This document shows, one piece after another, positions 55,920 to 64,000 of a DNA stretch of 64,000 nucleotides (position 1 is the first letter of the stretch; each line of letters begins with the position of its first letter). The position numbers and the translations under genes are program-made. Where the stretch lies: positions 62,001 to 126,000 of the forward strand of contig NZ_JADLQQ010000005.1 of the NCBI RefSeq assembly GCF_015477765.1. The letters are read 5' to 3'. The DNA is from Nocardia transvalensis (GTDB lineage: Bacteria; Actinomycetota; Actinomycetes; Mycobacteriales; Mycobacteriaceae). The notes below the pieces were generated by a model. The model was not told where the DNA came from. It did not search any database and worked only from the letters and a program-made list of their open reading frames with translations.

Positions 55920-56876
55920 TCAGCCCCGCAGCCGCGAGGCGAGGTCGGTGCGGAAGAACTCGATGAACCCCTCCGGATCCGGACCGGCGTTCTGCAGGAC
56001 CACATGGTCGAATCCGGCGTCGGTGTACTCGCGGACCGCCGCCACATACGCCTCGGGATCGCTGCCGCAGGTGAACTGCTCCCGAATGTCGCTCTCGCGC
56101 ACGGTTTTCGACGCGGCCTCGAAGTTGACCGGGTTGGGCAGCTCGCTCATGACCTTCCAGCCGGTCAGCGCCCACCGGGAGGTTTCCAGCGCCGCCTGGG
56201 CCGCGGCGTGCTCGTCGGGCGCCCAGGCCACCGGCACCTCCGCATACCGGGGGCCTTTCCCCCCGCACTGCTGATAGTGCTCGACGATGTCGCCGCGCGG
56301 TTCGGTGGCGAACAGGCCGTCCCCGAGTTCGGCCGCGAATTCGGCGGCCCGCTTACCGCCCGCCGCCACCGCGATCACCGGGAGCTCGTCGGGCAGGTCG
56401 AACACCCGCGCATCGGACAGCCGCAAGTATTTGCCCTCATACGACTGATACCCGCCACGCCACAGCAACCGGATGATCTCGAGCGCCTCCCGCAGCAACT
56501 CGTGCCGCCCCTGCACCGACTCCGGAAATCCGGGGCCCACGACATGCTCGTTCAGCCGCTCGCCGGATCCGACCCCCAGCGTGAACCGCCCCTCGGAGAC
56601 CAGGGCCAGGGTGGCGGCGGCCTGCGCGATGATCGCGGGGTGATAGCGGACGGTCGGGCAGGTGACGCCGGTGGCCAGCCCGATCCGGTCGGTGCGCGCG
56701 GCGATCGCTCCCAGCACCGTCCATGCGAACGGGGAGTGCCCCTGGTTGTCCAGCCACGGGTGGTAGTGGTCGCTGATCTCGACGAAATCGAATCCGGCTT
56801 GCTCGGCCAGCTCCGCCTGACGGATCAACTCGGCCGGTCCGAACGCCTCCGCGGCGAGCTTGTATCCGATCTGCAC
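55920..56876 (-). CDS. F420-dependent LLM-class oxidoreductase
   Basis: A 318-aa luciferase-like oxidoreductase of the coenzyme F420 group (FGD-like). ISDHYHPWLDNQGHSPFAWTVLGAIA, VTCPTVRYHPAIIAQAAATL and GVGSGERLNEHV closely match F420-dependent glucose-6-phosphate-dehydrogenase relatives found in mycobacteria and nocardiae. Substrate unknown. The GTG start at 56876 follows GGGAGG. It diverges from a PoxB-like gene. Confidence 0.86.
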   Translation of the reverse strand: MQIGYKLAAEAFGPAELIRQAELAEQAGFDFVEISDHYHPWLDNQGHSPFAWTVLGAIAARTDRIGLATGVTCPTVRYHPAIIAQAAATLALVSEGRFTLGVGSGERLNEHVVGPGFPESVQGRHELLREALEIIRLLWRGGYQSYEGKYLRLSDARVFDLPDELPVIAVAAGGKRAAEFAAELGDGLFATEPRGDIVEHYQQCGGKGPRYAEVPVAWAPDEHAAAQAALETSRWALTGWKVMSELPNPVNFEAASKTVRESDIREQFTCGSDPEAYVAAVREYTDAGFDHVVLQNAGPDPEGFIEFFRTDLASRLRG

Positions 56877-56931
56877 GGGTGCCTCCCTCCGACGTATTCG
56901 AATCCTCTGGGCGACTACCCGAGCGTCCGAG

Positions 56932-56951
56932 GGGCAAACCGATGTTTGCCC
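56932..56951. promoter_or_regulatory. Inverted repeat between divergent LLM and PoxB-like genes
   Basis: GGGCAAAC (56932-56939) and GTTTGCCC (56944-56951) are perfect 8-bp arms around CGAT. The repeat is central in the 120-nt divergent intergenic region, 45 nt before the PoxB-like ATG. It is probably an operator; no regulator gene is adjacent. Confidence 0.45.
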
Positions 56952-56996
56952 GGCCCGGGATCTGTGAAGATCAACCGTGGGACGAAAGGAGCACGC

Positions 56997-58730
56997 ATGG
57001 CCACCGTTGCCGAGCAGTTGGTGCGGATGCTGCAGAAGGCCGGCGTGCGGCGGGTCTACGGCGTGGTGGGCGACAGTCTCAACCCGATCGTGGACGCCAT
57101 CCGCCGCACCGACGGCATCGACTGGGTGCACGTCCGGCACGAGGAGACCGCGGCCTTCGCCGCCGCGGCCGAGGCTCAGGTCACCGGCCGGCTCGCCGTC
57201 TGCGCTGGCAGCTGTGGGCCGGGCAATCTGCATCTGATCAACGGCCTGTACGACGCACATCGCAGCGGCGCGCCGGTCCTGGCGATCGCCTCGCACATTC
57301 CGTCGAAGGAAATCGGCACGGGCTACTTCCAGGAGACCCATCCGGACCGGTTGTTCGTGGAATGCAGTCACTACTGCGAGATGATCTCCCAGCCCGACCA
57401 GATGCCGCGGCTACTGACCATCGCCATGCAGACCGCCGCGGGCCGCGGCGGGGTCGCGGTGCTGACCATCCCGGGTGACGTCGCCGCCCGCACGGTGCCC
57501 GCTCCGACACCGGACACCGTCCGGCTCACCGCGATGTCGCCGGTGGTGCCGCCGGAGGACCGCGTCGCCGAGTTGGCCCGGCTGCTCGACGAATCCGAGA
57601 AGGTGATGCTGTTCTGCGGCGCCGGATGCCGCGACGCCCACGACGAGGTGATGCGGCTGGCGCAGGCCCTCGCCGCGCCGGTGGGTCACTCCCTGGGCGG
57701 TAAGGAGTGGATCCAGTACGACAATCCGTTCGATGTCGGCATGAGCGGGCTGCTCGGCTACGGCGCCTGCTACGACGCGATGCAGGCCGCCGATCGAATC
57801 GTATTGCTGGGCACCGATTTTCCCTACGACGACTTCCTGCCGCAGGCTCGCACGATACAGATCGACATCGACCCGGCCCGGCTGGGACGGCACACGCCGC
57901 TGGATCTGGCCGTGCACGGCGATGTGGGAGCGACGATTCGCGCAGTCCTGCCGCGCCTGCGCAAGCGCACGGATCGGTCGTATCTCGACGACATGCTGAC
58001 CCAGCACATGCGCGGGCTGCAGCGCGTGGTCGACGCCTACACCCGAAACATCGAGCACCGCACGCCTATTCACCCCGAATACGCTGCGGCGGTCCTCGAC
58101 GAGGTCGCGGCCGAGGACGCGGTGTTCACGGTGGACACCGGCATGGGCAATGTGTGGGCGGCGCGGTACCTCACGCCCAACGGCCGACGGCGGGTGATCG
58201 GGTCGTTCCGGCACGGCAGCATGGCCAATGCGTTGCCGCACGCGATCGGCGCGCAGCTGGCTCATCCTGAGCGGCAGGTGATTTCGATCTCCGGCGACGG
58301 CGGTCTGGCGATGCTGATGGGCGATCTGCTCACGGTGTCCGCCTACGACCTGCCGGTGAAGGTGGTGGTGTTCAACAACGCCTCGCTCGGCATGGTCAAG
58401 CTGGAGATGCTCGTCGACGGCTTCCCGGACTTCGGCACCGACCATCCCCAGGTCGATTTCCGCGCCATCGCCGCGGGCTGCGGAATCCCGGCTGTCCGAG
58501 TGGAAAAGCCCACCGAGATTCGCGACGCGCTGACCGATGCCCTGCGGCAACCCGGCCCGGCGCTGATCGAGTTGATCACCGACCCCAACGCCCTGTCCAT
58601 CCCGCCCAAGATCACCGCCGCCCAGGTGCGCGGCTTCGCCCTCGCCGCGGGCCGCACGGTGCTCGACGGCGGAGTCGGCAAGATGATCGACCTGGCCCGC
58701 ACCAACCTGCGCAACATCCCCCGCCCCTGA
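56997..58730 (+). CDS. Thiamine-pyrophosphate enzyme, pyruvate dehydrogenase (quinone)/PoxB-like
   Basis: A 577-aa acetolactate-synthase-family TPP enzyme. The catalytic Glu is in HVRHEETAAFAAAAEA, the central FAD/CoA-type domain includes VMLFCGAGCRDAHDEV, and the TPP motif is SGDGGLAMLMGDL ending in NN. The C-terminal GKMIDLARTNLRNIPRP resembles PoxB-type membrane-binding tails. It likely oxidises pyruvate to acetate. ATG 56997 follows AAAGGAG. Confidence 0.86.
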   Translation: MATVAEQLVRMLQKAGVRRVYGVVGDSLNPIVDAIRRTDGIDWVHVRHEETAAFAAAAEAQVTGRLAVCAGSCGPGNLHLINGLYDAHRSGAPVLAIASHIPSKEIGTGYFQETHPDRLFVECSHYCEMISQPDQMPRLLTIAMQTAAGRGGVAVLTIPGDVAARTVPAPTPDTVRLTAMSPVVPPEDRVAELARLLDESEKVMLFCGAGCRDAHDEVMRLAQALAAPVGHSLGGKEWIQYDNPFDVGMSGLLGYGACYDAMQAADRIVLLGTDFPYDDFLPQARTIQIDIDPARLGRHTPLDLAVHGDVGATIRAVLPRLRKRTDRSYLDDMLTQHMRGLQRVVDAYTRNIEHRTPIHPEYAAAVLDEVAAEDAVFTVDTGMGNVWAARYLTPNGRRRVIGSFRHGSMANALPHAIGAQLAHPERQVISISGDGGLAMLMGDLLTVSAYDLPVKVVVFNNASLGMVKLEMLVDGFPDFGTDHPQVDFRAIAAGCGIPAVRVEKPTEIRDALTDALRQPGPALIELITDPNALSIPPKITAAQVRGFALAAGRTVLDGGVGKMIDLARTNLRNIPRP

Positions 58731-58739
58731 GATCCCCCG

Positions 58740-59285
58740 TCACACCGGGATGCGATGCTCCTCGACCGGTGTGCTCAGCCCCGTCCCGTTGAGATCCAGA
58801 TACAGCAGTCGTTCGGTGACGGACAGGGTGACGGTGTTGCGGCGTTCGATCGCGGCGACCGCGCCATCGACGAAGCCCCGATCGAAGCTGTAGACCGGGA
58901 TCTCCTCGCCCCGATGAATCCGCTTGCCCGCCAACTGTCCTAACACCTTGGCGGGCTCGCGGTGGGTGTAGACGGCAACGCGCCGCGCCAGTTTGCTCCC
59001 CCGGTGCACCCGCTCCGCATCGGGCGCACCGACCTCGATCCACGCGGTCACCCGCCCGGTCAGATCCCGCACCACCACCGCGGGCTCCTCGGTCGACGAC
59101 ACCCCACCATCACTGAAGGCGATCCCCTCCTCGTACTCGAGGCAGTAGGCCAGCAGCCGCGTCACCATGAACTCCACCGTCTCCGACGGATGCCGTGCCA
59201 CCCGCACCTCCACGTCCTGATAGACGCCTCGGTCCACATCGGCCAGATGAACGGCGAAGGTATACAGAGTCGCGCTGAGAGCCAT
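58740..59285 (-). CDS. YaeQ family protein
   Basis: A 181-aa YaeQ protein (PD-(D/E)XK nuclease-like fold). Diagnostic segments: LYTFAVHLADVDRGVYQDVEVRVARHPSET (in part), LLAYCLEYEEGIAFSDGG, and WIEVGAPDAERVHRGSK, with the fold's conserved acidic residues and Lys-containing strand. Function remains unclear for the family. It is convergent with the PoxB-like gene (9 nt). Confidence 0.88.
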   Translation of the reverse strand: MALSATLYTFAVHLADVDRGVYQDVEVRVARHPSETVEFMVTRLLAYCLEYEEGIAFSDGGVSSTEEPAVVVRDLTGRVTAWIEVGAPDAERVHRGSKLARRVAVYTHREPAKVLGQLAGKRIHRGEEIPVYSFDRGFVDGAVAAIERRNTVTLSVTERLLYLDLNGTGLSTPVEEHRIPV

Positions 59286-59464
59286 AGGACCAGCAGCCTA
59301 ACCGCCGGGCTTCACTCGCCGAGAAGGGCGTCGTGACAACCCGAAACCCTGGCCTGGCCATCGCAAGATCCTGATTCCGGCATCGGACCCGCCGCACGGG
59401 CCGCTTCGCCTACCGCATGACGCTGCCGCACGATGTCGCCGCGCGGATGCACCACTGATATTGG

Positions 59465-59492
59465 CCCACAGCCGATCACGGTCGGCTGTGGG
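59465..59492. terminator. Strong hairpin, possible terminator
   Basis: CCCACAGCCGA (59465-59475) and TCGGCTGTGGG (59482-59492) form a perfect 11-bp stem with a 6-nt loop, followed by TGTTTATCC. It directly follows a possible gene remnant and directly precedes the promoter at 59494. Confidence 0.6.
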
Positions 59493-59493
59493 T

Positions 59494-59518
59494 GTTTATC
59501 CGGGTGCATCAGGGGTAG
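59494..59518 (+). promoter_or_regulatory. Sigma-B/F-like promoter candidate
   Basis: GTTT (59494-59497), 15 bp, GGGTAG (59513-59518) is close to the actinobacterial general-stress consensus GTTT-N14-16-GGGTAT, with one mismatch at the last base. It lies about 80 nt before the ATG of a general-stress-type protein at 59601. Confidence 0.5.
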
Positions 59519-59600
59519 GTCGGCGGCGTGTGGTGCGCGTGCCCGGTGGCGCCGTAGCCCGCATCCGAATCTGTCATTGCCGTTCATCTGGAGGCATGCG

Positions 59601-60017
59601 ATGAGGCCGGTATCCGCGAAAGCGCCGAATCGAGTTGCGGTAGCCAGTTACGACAGTTACTCCGCAGCCGAGCAAGCCGTCGACTCTGTGGCGGATCGCG
59701 GTTTCCCGGTGCAGCACACGACCATCTGCGGGGTGGGTCTGCGGTTGGCCGAACATGTGCTCGGCCGATTGACCTACCTGAAGGCGGCCGGTCTCGGCGC
59801 CCTGTGGGGTGTCTGGGCTGGGCTGCTGTGGGGGGTGGTCGCGGGCGCGCTCTCCGGCCTGATATGGCATGCGCTCTCGGGTGGTCGCCGGGACTTCCTG
59901 TCGGCGCGCGAGTTGCTCGCCGACCGATACGAGGTGCTGGTCGATCCCGAGTTCGCCGATCGGGCGCAGGAATTGCTGCAGCTGCCGGGTAGTGATCGAA
60001 CCGAGGGGCGGATGTGA
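59601..60017 (+). CDS. General-stress-protein-like membrane protein (17M-like N-terminus)
   Basis: A 138-aa protein. The N-terminal ~50 residues (VAVASYDSYSAAEQAVDSVADRGFP) match the ferredoxin-fold domain of general stress protein 17M-type proteins. A hydrophobic hairpin with a Gly/Trp-rich stretch (LGALWGVWAGLLWGVVAG) follows, then a C-terminal domain RYEVLVDPEFADRAQELL. Related actinobacterial genes belong to the sigma-B regulon, which fits the promoter candidate upstream. ATG 59601 follows CTGGAGG. Confidence 0.75.
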   Translation: MRPVSAKAPNRVAVASYDSYSAAEQAVDSVADRGFPVQHTTICGVGLRLAEHVLGRLTYLKAAGLGALWGVWAGLLWGVVAGALSGLIWHALSGGRRDFLSARELLADRYEVLVDPEFADRAQELLQLPGSDRTEGRM

Positions 60018-60117
60018 CGGCCAAGGCAGTCGACCCCGTGTCACCCCGCCCGGATGTTACTCTGCTGCGCGTCAAGCTCATTCGCTCACCATCTGGTCGA
60101 AACCGTGAGACAAGCCC

Positions 60118-61023
60118 ATGCAACTGCTGCGTCGACTCCTGTCGGGCCTGACGGTGCGCATAGGCGAGCTATTCGGGGCACTGTGCGCGTGTGCGGCGCT
60201 GCTACTCTCTGCCGCCGGGCCGACAGCCGCTGCCACGCCGAGCCATTACTTGGCCCTCGGCGACTCCATCGCCGCCGGGTACCGGGCCGATAGCAGCGGC
60301 GGGGACGTGGGCGCGTCGACGGCCCCTGGCAGTGGCTATGCCGATCTCATCGCCGATGCCCTGGCCCGACAGGCCACAGCAGCCCACCGGCCCTTCTCCT
60401 ATACCAATCTTGCCCGTCCCGGGGAAACGACTCGCACCATGATCGAGGGCGCCGCTGGCCAACATCAACTCGACCGGCCGGCACCGCAGTTGGTGACGGC
60501 CGAAGAATTCTTGTGCGCGCACCACGAGGACCGGGTCGCGGTCACGATCGGGATCGGCCTCGAAAACATCCGGCCCTGCCTGGACGAGGCCGACATCGAC
60601 TGCGTCTCCCGGGGAATCGGGGTAGTAGCACGCGATCTCGACACCATCCTGGGACGATTGCGGTCCGCGGCGGGATCGCAGGCCCGCATCGTCACCCTGG
60701 GCTACTACAACCCATACCTCGCACTGCCCCCGACCGCGGAGAGGGAAGCTGTTGCGGCCGTGGGTATTCCGGCGATCGACACGCTCAACGCCGTTATCTC
60801 GGCCGTCGCCGGCCGACACGGTGTGCCGATCGCAGAACTCGATACGGCGTTCGCGCGGCACTCCTACGCCCCACAGGTAACGCGCGACAGTCGACGGGTG
60901 CCGTTGAGCACTGCCCGGGTGTTGGAGTGGACGAATATGGCCGTGGCCGACATCCATCCCAATGAGGCCGGGCACCGCGCCATCGCCGATACCGTGGCTC
61001 CACTGCTTCGCTGCCGGTCCTAG
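60118..61023 (+). CDS. Secreted SGNH/GDSL-family hydrolase
   Basis: A 301-aa exported hydrolase. Signal peptide residues ~1-39 (hydrophobic ALCACAALLLSAAGPTAAA with cleavage after Ala). Mature enzyme: block I ALGDSIAAGY with the nucleophile Ser, block II Gly in ARPGETT, and block V DIHPNEAGH with Asp and His. The block III Asn normally in GxND is only loosely recognisable (IGIGLENI). Likely an extracellular lipase or esterase. Two Cys pairs in the mature part may form disulfides. Confidence 0.84.
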   Translation: MQLLRRLLSGLTVRIGELFGALCACAALLLSAAGPTAAATPSHYLALGDSIAAGYRADSSGGDVGASTAPGSGYADLIADALARQATAAHRPFSYTNLARPGETTRTMIEGAAGQHQLDRPAPQLVTAEEFLCAHHEDRVAVTIGIGLENIRPCLDEADIDCVSRGIGVVARDLDTILGRLRSAAGSQARIVTLGYYNPYLALPPTAEREAVAAVGIPAIDTLNAVISAVAGRHGVPIAELDTAFARHSYAPQVTRDSRRVPLSTARVLEWTNMAVADIHPNEAGHRAIADTVAPLLRCRS

Positions 61024-61108
61024 GGCCCAGAGGCGCCCGCGAATCAATTCAGCGAGCACCACCATCTCCTCGCTGTCGTCGATGTCGATCAGCAACGGCA
61101 CCGACAGC

Positions 61109-61807
61109 TCACAGCCCGGCTTCGAGTTCCGCGATCCGCCGGAGGTCGTCGGCCAGTTCCGGTCCGCCGACCCCGGCCGACTTGGCGCGGGTCAGCAGTT
61201 CTCGGGCGAGGTGCGGCTCGCCTTGGCGGACCGCCACGTCGGCCCGCAGCACCAGCAACTTCACGAGCTGGACCGCGGTCGGCTCCTCGTCGGTCCGATG
61301 CAGAGCCCGGTCCAGGACCTTCACCGCCAACTCCAAGTCCTGCTTGGAATCCGCGAACAGCGAGCCCATGTGGATCGCCCGGTCGAACGTCGCCTTCGGC
61401 AACGGCCGGTGCCGCTGGTCCTCGCTGATCGGCTGCGCAATCTGGAGGGTGTTCCCACCGGGATCGGTCACCAGGAACTCTCGCACCCCGTAGCTCTTGT
61501 CCTTCAACGCACCCACCCGCGGAACTCCCTGGGTGGGCACCGACCCGAAGGCCTCCTGCAGCCCTTCGGTGAAGACCGCGTACAGGTAGTCGACGTCATC
61601 GGTGTCGACCAGGCAGCCATGTGTGGAGGACGTCGGATCGAACTTCTTGTCTCCGTAGAAGTTCAGCTCGATACCCCCGCGCTTCACGCTCAGAAACTGG
61701 TACGGCACCGTCTGCCGGAACGTGATCTCAAACCCCAGCGCGGTGTAGAACTCGGCCATCACATCGATCGATCGGGTCATCAGCCTGGGAATCGTCTTCT
61801 CCGTCAT
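61109..61807 (-). CDS. VOC-family (bleomycin-resistance-like) protein with helical tail
   Basis: A 232-aa protein. Residues 1-130 are a vicinal-oxygen-chelate/glyoxalase domain (ALGFEITFRQTVPYQFLSVKR, VREFLVTDPGGNTLQIAQP), as in bleomycin-binding proteins. The remaining ~100 residues form helices with TPR-like character (LLVLRADVAVRQGEPHLARELLTRAKSAG). The fusion is found in other actinobacteria but has no known function. ATG 61807 is chosen because an upstream ATG (61876) adds no conserved sequence. Confidence 0.82.
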   Translation of the reverse strand: MTEKTIPRLMTRSIDVMAEFYTALGFEITFRQTVPYQFLSVKRGGIELNFYGDKKFDPTSSTHGCLVDTDDVDYLYAVFTEGLQEAFGSVPTQGVPRVGALKDKSYGVREFLVTDPGGNTLQIAQPISEDQRHRPLPKATFDRAIHMGSLFADSKQDLELAVKVLDRALHRTDEEPTAVQLVKLLVLRADVAVRQGEPHLARELLTRAKSAGVGGPELADDLRRIAELEAGL

Positions 61808-61966
61808 ATTCCCGAAGGTAGGGATCGACCCCGCCGCGCGCACATGAAAGTGAGAACCCCAACTTTCCCTGGTCATCGGCGGTTTCGTGCTATCTCCGGT
61901 CGATCGCGAACGCCCGCAGCGGCCGATGGCGCGATGTTCGCCACCGGCCGGCGCGCGCCCTGGCCG

Positions 61967-62191
61967 TCAGGCGCAGACGACGTTCAGCAGTACCGTGACC
62001 GGAATGTTGAGCGGCCACAGCGCCGGTGGGTTGTTCATCATGAACTGGTACAGCGGTTCGTGCAGGGCCTGGCATGCCGGGCTCTTCGTGCTCCAGTCCG
62101 GCTCCGGGCCGGGGGGCGACGCCTGCGCTACGGCCGCACCGGACAAGGTCAGCGCTCCCGCGAGGCCGATGGCGATCGTCAATTTCCGCAT
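61967..62191 (-). CDS. Small secreted protein
   Basis: A 74-aa protein with a clear signal peptide (MRKLTIAIGLAGALTLSGAA, likely cleaved after AQA near residue 24). The ~50-residue mature part has two Cys (SPACQALH and VVCA) that could form one disulfide, and Pro/Trp-rich PALWPLNIPV. No characterised family is recognised; similar short exported proteins occur in Nocardia and Mycobacterium. GAAGGAG lies before the ATG. Confidence 0.72.
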   Translation of the reverse strand: MRKLTIAIGLAGALTLSGAAVAQASPPGPEPDWSTKSPACQALHEPLYQFMMNNPPALWPLNIPVTVLLNVVCA

Positions 62192-62498
62192 TCTCGAGTC
62201 TCCTTCTTTCTGCCGACCTAGTGCAGGAACGGCGAATTGTTGGCAGTCCCGTCAATGGGGGCCGATCTGACCTGTTCATTCCGGCGGATCGTCGGGTGAA
62301 TACAGGTCACGACAGTATCGTCGGCAAACTTTCAGCAGACGATACGGTTGGGCAGGCTATTGTGACGAGCCTCACTCACTTAACAGCGGCCTTACCTCTG
62401 CTACCTGCGAATATGTAGCCGCACTGCCCGCGTGGAACGCCCGGCCACCATAGCCGGAAACGCCGATGCCAGTGCACTCCGTCGGCGGGGTGATACGG
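62192..62498. other. Intergenic region with inverted repeat, less GC-rich
   Basis: About 300 nt without a convincing gene and with lower GC than its surroundings. GTATCGTC (62315-62322) and GACGATAC (62338-62345) are perfect inverted arms with a 15-nt spacer. It must contain the promoter of the small secreted protein. No tRNA or known RNA structure is recognised. Confidence 0.5.
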
Positions 62499-62534
62499 CC
62501 GAGCGCGGCCCACGAAGTCGTGGGCCGCGCTCGG
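62499..62534 (-). terminator. pheT terminator hairpin
   Basis: The arms at 62499-62515 and 62518-62534 are perfectly complementary over 17 bp with a 2-nt loop (in practice ~16 bp around GAAG), starting 20 nt after the pheT stop. A stem of this length will end most transcription from pheT, so pheT and the distant argC are not linked transcriptionally. Confidence 0.8.
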
Positions 62535-62554
62535 GAAGGGTTCGGGCCGGCAGG

Positions 62555-64000
62555 CTAGCCGCGCAGGACCGCGCCCACGGCGTCCGAGGCGGCGGCGACG
62601 GCTGCGTCGCGGGCGGCGCTGGCCTCGTCCTCGGTGAGGGTGCGGTCGCCGGCGCGGAAGCGCAGGGCGTAGGTGAGGGATTTGCGGCCCTCGCCCGCCT
62701 GGGCGCCCTCGTAGACGTCGAACAGGGCGATGGACTCGAGCAGGGCGCCCGCGCCGGTGCGCAGTGCCGATTCGACCGAGGCGGCGGGGACCTGCTTGTC
62801 GACGCTCACCGACACGTCCTGCAGGACCGCGGGGAACGGTGAAACCGCTGGAGCGGAACGGGTTTCGCGCAAAGGCAGGGCGTCGAGGTCGAGTTCGACG
62901 GCGCAGGTGCGCGGCGGCAGGCCGGAGCGCTCCAGCACCGCCGGATGCAGTTCACCGGCGTGGCCGACGACCTCACCGTCGACGACCAGTTCGGCGCAGC
63001 GGCCCGGATGCCACGGCAGGTGCGTGGCGGCACGGCGCTCGATGGTCACCCCGGCCGCGTCGGCGACGGCGTCGACCAGCGCGAAGGCATCCGATGCCTC
63101 GGCCTGTCTACCCGGACCCCACGGACCGCGCGGCTCCCGCCGCCCGGCCAGCACGGCCGCCACATGCACCGGCTGCTCGGGCAGCGATTCCAGCAGCGTC
63201 CGGATCTGCTCGTCGGTCGGCCGCCGGTCGACCGGAAGCGGTTCCACCGCACGGGTATTCGGCGTGGGCAGCACCACCTGCGCGATACCGTAGATCGCAA
63301 GATCACGCTCGCCGCGAGAAATGTTGCGGGCGGCCACTTCCAGCAGGCCGGGCAGCAGTGTGGTGGCCAGCTCGGCCCGCTCGACATCGAGCGGGTTCAG
63401 CACCCGCAGGGTGTTGCGGCGCGAATCGTCGGCGTCCAGCCCCCACGTATCGAACGCTCCGCCGGGCATGAAGATCGGCGCGGGCACCTCGACACATCCG
63501 GCGAACGCCAGCGCCCGGCTCACGGCGCGGCGGCGACGCTGGGTGGGAGTCAAACCACGTCCGGCGGGTGCGCTCGGCAGCACGGACGGAATCTGCTCCA
63601 GACCCTCCAGCCGCAGCACCTCCTCCACCAGATCGGCGGGCTGGGTCAGGTCCGGACGCCAGCTGGGCGGGGTGACGACGAGCTGCCCGTGCCCGGATTC
63701 GCTGACACCCACCTCGACGGCACAGCCGATCTGAGCCAGCCGCCGCGCGGAGGTGCCGGTCGGATAACCGACGCCCGCGGTCCGGTCGGCCAGGTCGATA
63801 TCGATGCGGATCGGCTGCGGACCCGGCGTCGGCACCCGCACGTCGGTGAGTGCGGATTCCACAGTGCCACCGGCGATCTCGACGAGCAGGCTGGCGGCCC
63901 GGTCGAGCGCGGCGACATTGACCTCGGGATCGACGACCCGTTCGTACCTCTTGGCGGCCTCCGACGGCAGCTTGTGGCGGCGCACGGTGCGGGCGACGGC
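62555..64000 (-). CDS. pheT: Phenylalanyl-tRNA synthetase beta subunit, C-terminal part
   Basis: The gene enters from the right edge; 481 codons are visible. The segments include the B5 region ([33 protein letters not shown]), the catalytic-like core ([29 protein letters not shown]), and the C-terminal FDX-ACB anticodon-binding domain ([19 protein letters not shown] to [17 protein letters not shown]). With the alpha subunit it charges tRNA-Phe. In related genomes argC follows directly; here about 45 kb of accessory DNA intervenes. Confidence 0.96.
   Translation of the reverse strand, partial: AVARTVRRHKLPSEAAKRYERVVDPEVNVAALDRAASLLVEIAGGTVESALTDVRVPTPGPQPIRIDIDLADRTAGVGYPTGTSARRLAQIGCAVEVGVSESGHGQLVVTPPSWRPDLTQPADLVEEVLRLEGLEQIPSVLPSAPAGRGLTPTQRRRRAVSRALAFAGCVEVPAPIFMPGGAFDTWGLDADDSRRNTLRVLNPLDVERAELATTLLPGLLEVAARNISRGERDLAIYGIAQVVLPTPNTRAVEPLPVDRRPTDEQIRTLLESLPEQPVHVAAVLAGRREPRGPWGPGRQAEASDAFALVDAVADAAGVTIERRAATHLPWHPGRCAELVVDGEVVGHAGELHPAVLERSGLPPRTCAVELDLDALPLRETRSAPAVSPFPAVLQDVSVSVDKQVPAASVESALRTGAGALLESIALFDVYEGAQAGEGRKSLTYALRFRAGDRTLTEDEASAARDAAVAAASDAVGAVLRG

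Larger units (their letters stand above)
59286..59600. other. Intergenic region before the stress-protein gene
   Basis: These 315 nt hold no full gene. A short in-frame tail on the plus strand, ending FAYRMTLPHDVAARMHH before a TGA at 59457, sits just ahead of the hairpin at 59465 and may be a remnant of a lost gene, but I cannot name it. The rest holds the hairpin and a sigma-B-like promoter. Confidence 0.45.

Overview
The window is GC-rich DNA from an actinomycete, most likely Nocardia or a close relative in the Mycobacteriales. Evidence: the argCJBDFR operon and pheT lie on one strand in the order seen in that group; there are MmpL-type, F420-dependent and NB-ARC SARP proteins; start codons often overlap the preceding stop as ATGA or GTGA. 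No rRNA, tRNA, insertion sequence, CRISPR array or prophage was recognised.

Region 1 (1-9554) looks like a complete non-phosphorylative L-fucose (or similar 6-deoxysugar) catabolic locus. It has an FMN-dependent alpha-hydroxy-acid oxidase (N-terminus only), SDR dehydrogenase, fuconate-type dehydratase, three-gene sugar ABC importer, aldo/keto reductase, FadR-type GntR regulator, lactonase and FAH-family diketo-acid hydrolase. Together these would take the sugar through lactone, acid, 2-keto-3-deoxy acid and diketo acid to pyruvate plus lactate. A 15-bp palindrome, AGACATCnGATGTCT, occurs between the -35 and -10 of the main promoter and again in the 5' end of the lactonase gene; it is the likely GntR operator.

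Region 2 (9622-17417) holds a stand-alone BTAD regulator and the arginine operon argC-J-B-D-F-R. The operon appears leaderless, with a 14-bp palindromic ARG-box candidate at argC. The usual argG neighbour is missing after argR, and pheT, normally just upstream of argC, is about 45 kb away at the right edge. The DNA between is accessory.

Region 3 (17.5-41.05 kb) is a biosynthetic gene cluster of highly reducing type II PKS/FAS-like type. A leftward ten-gene operon encodes malonyl-CoA:ACP transacylase, a long ACP, ketoreductase, two hotdog dehydratase-like proteins (one without the catalytic His), a full-triad ketosynthase, a Cys-to-Ala ketosynthase-like protein, one polypeptide fusing an intact ketosynthase to a dead one (KS-CLF fusion), a KAS III-like protein lacking His and Asn, and a SnoaL-like protein. 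A second leftward operon adds FAD monooxygenase, methyltransferase, quinone-oxidoreductase and membrane protein. A rightward operon carries a DUF1772 protein, a SARP, a DUF2505 protein and an SDR; an AfsR-like SARP is divergent to it. An MmpL transporter diverges from the PKS operon. All three biosynthetic promoter regions carry TCGAGnn-like heptamers at 11-bp periodicity, the layout of SARP boxes. This cluster is the best candidate for an undescribed system.

Region 4 (41.06-48.4 kb) is a divergent catabolic locus: GntP permease, KDPG aldolase, D-aminoacylase, fold-III PLP D-serine-dehydratase-like enzyme / PfkB kinase, IclR regulator, RidA. I infer a route for N-acyl-D-glucosaminate or a similar sugar amino acid through KDG and KDPG.

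Region 5 (48.6-62.5 kb) is a mixed set: MarR-RidA-PhzF, two conserved hypotheticals, an alpha/beta hydrolase with a 3'-end tandem duplication, ribosomal protein L32, TetR with a flavin monooxygenase, PLD-like protein, F420-type oxidoreductase, PoxB-like enzyme, YaeQ, a stress protein, SGNH hydrolase, VOC protein and a small secreted protein. pheT (partial) closes the window with a strong terminator.
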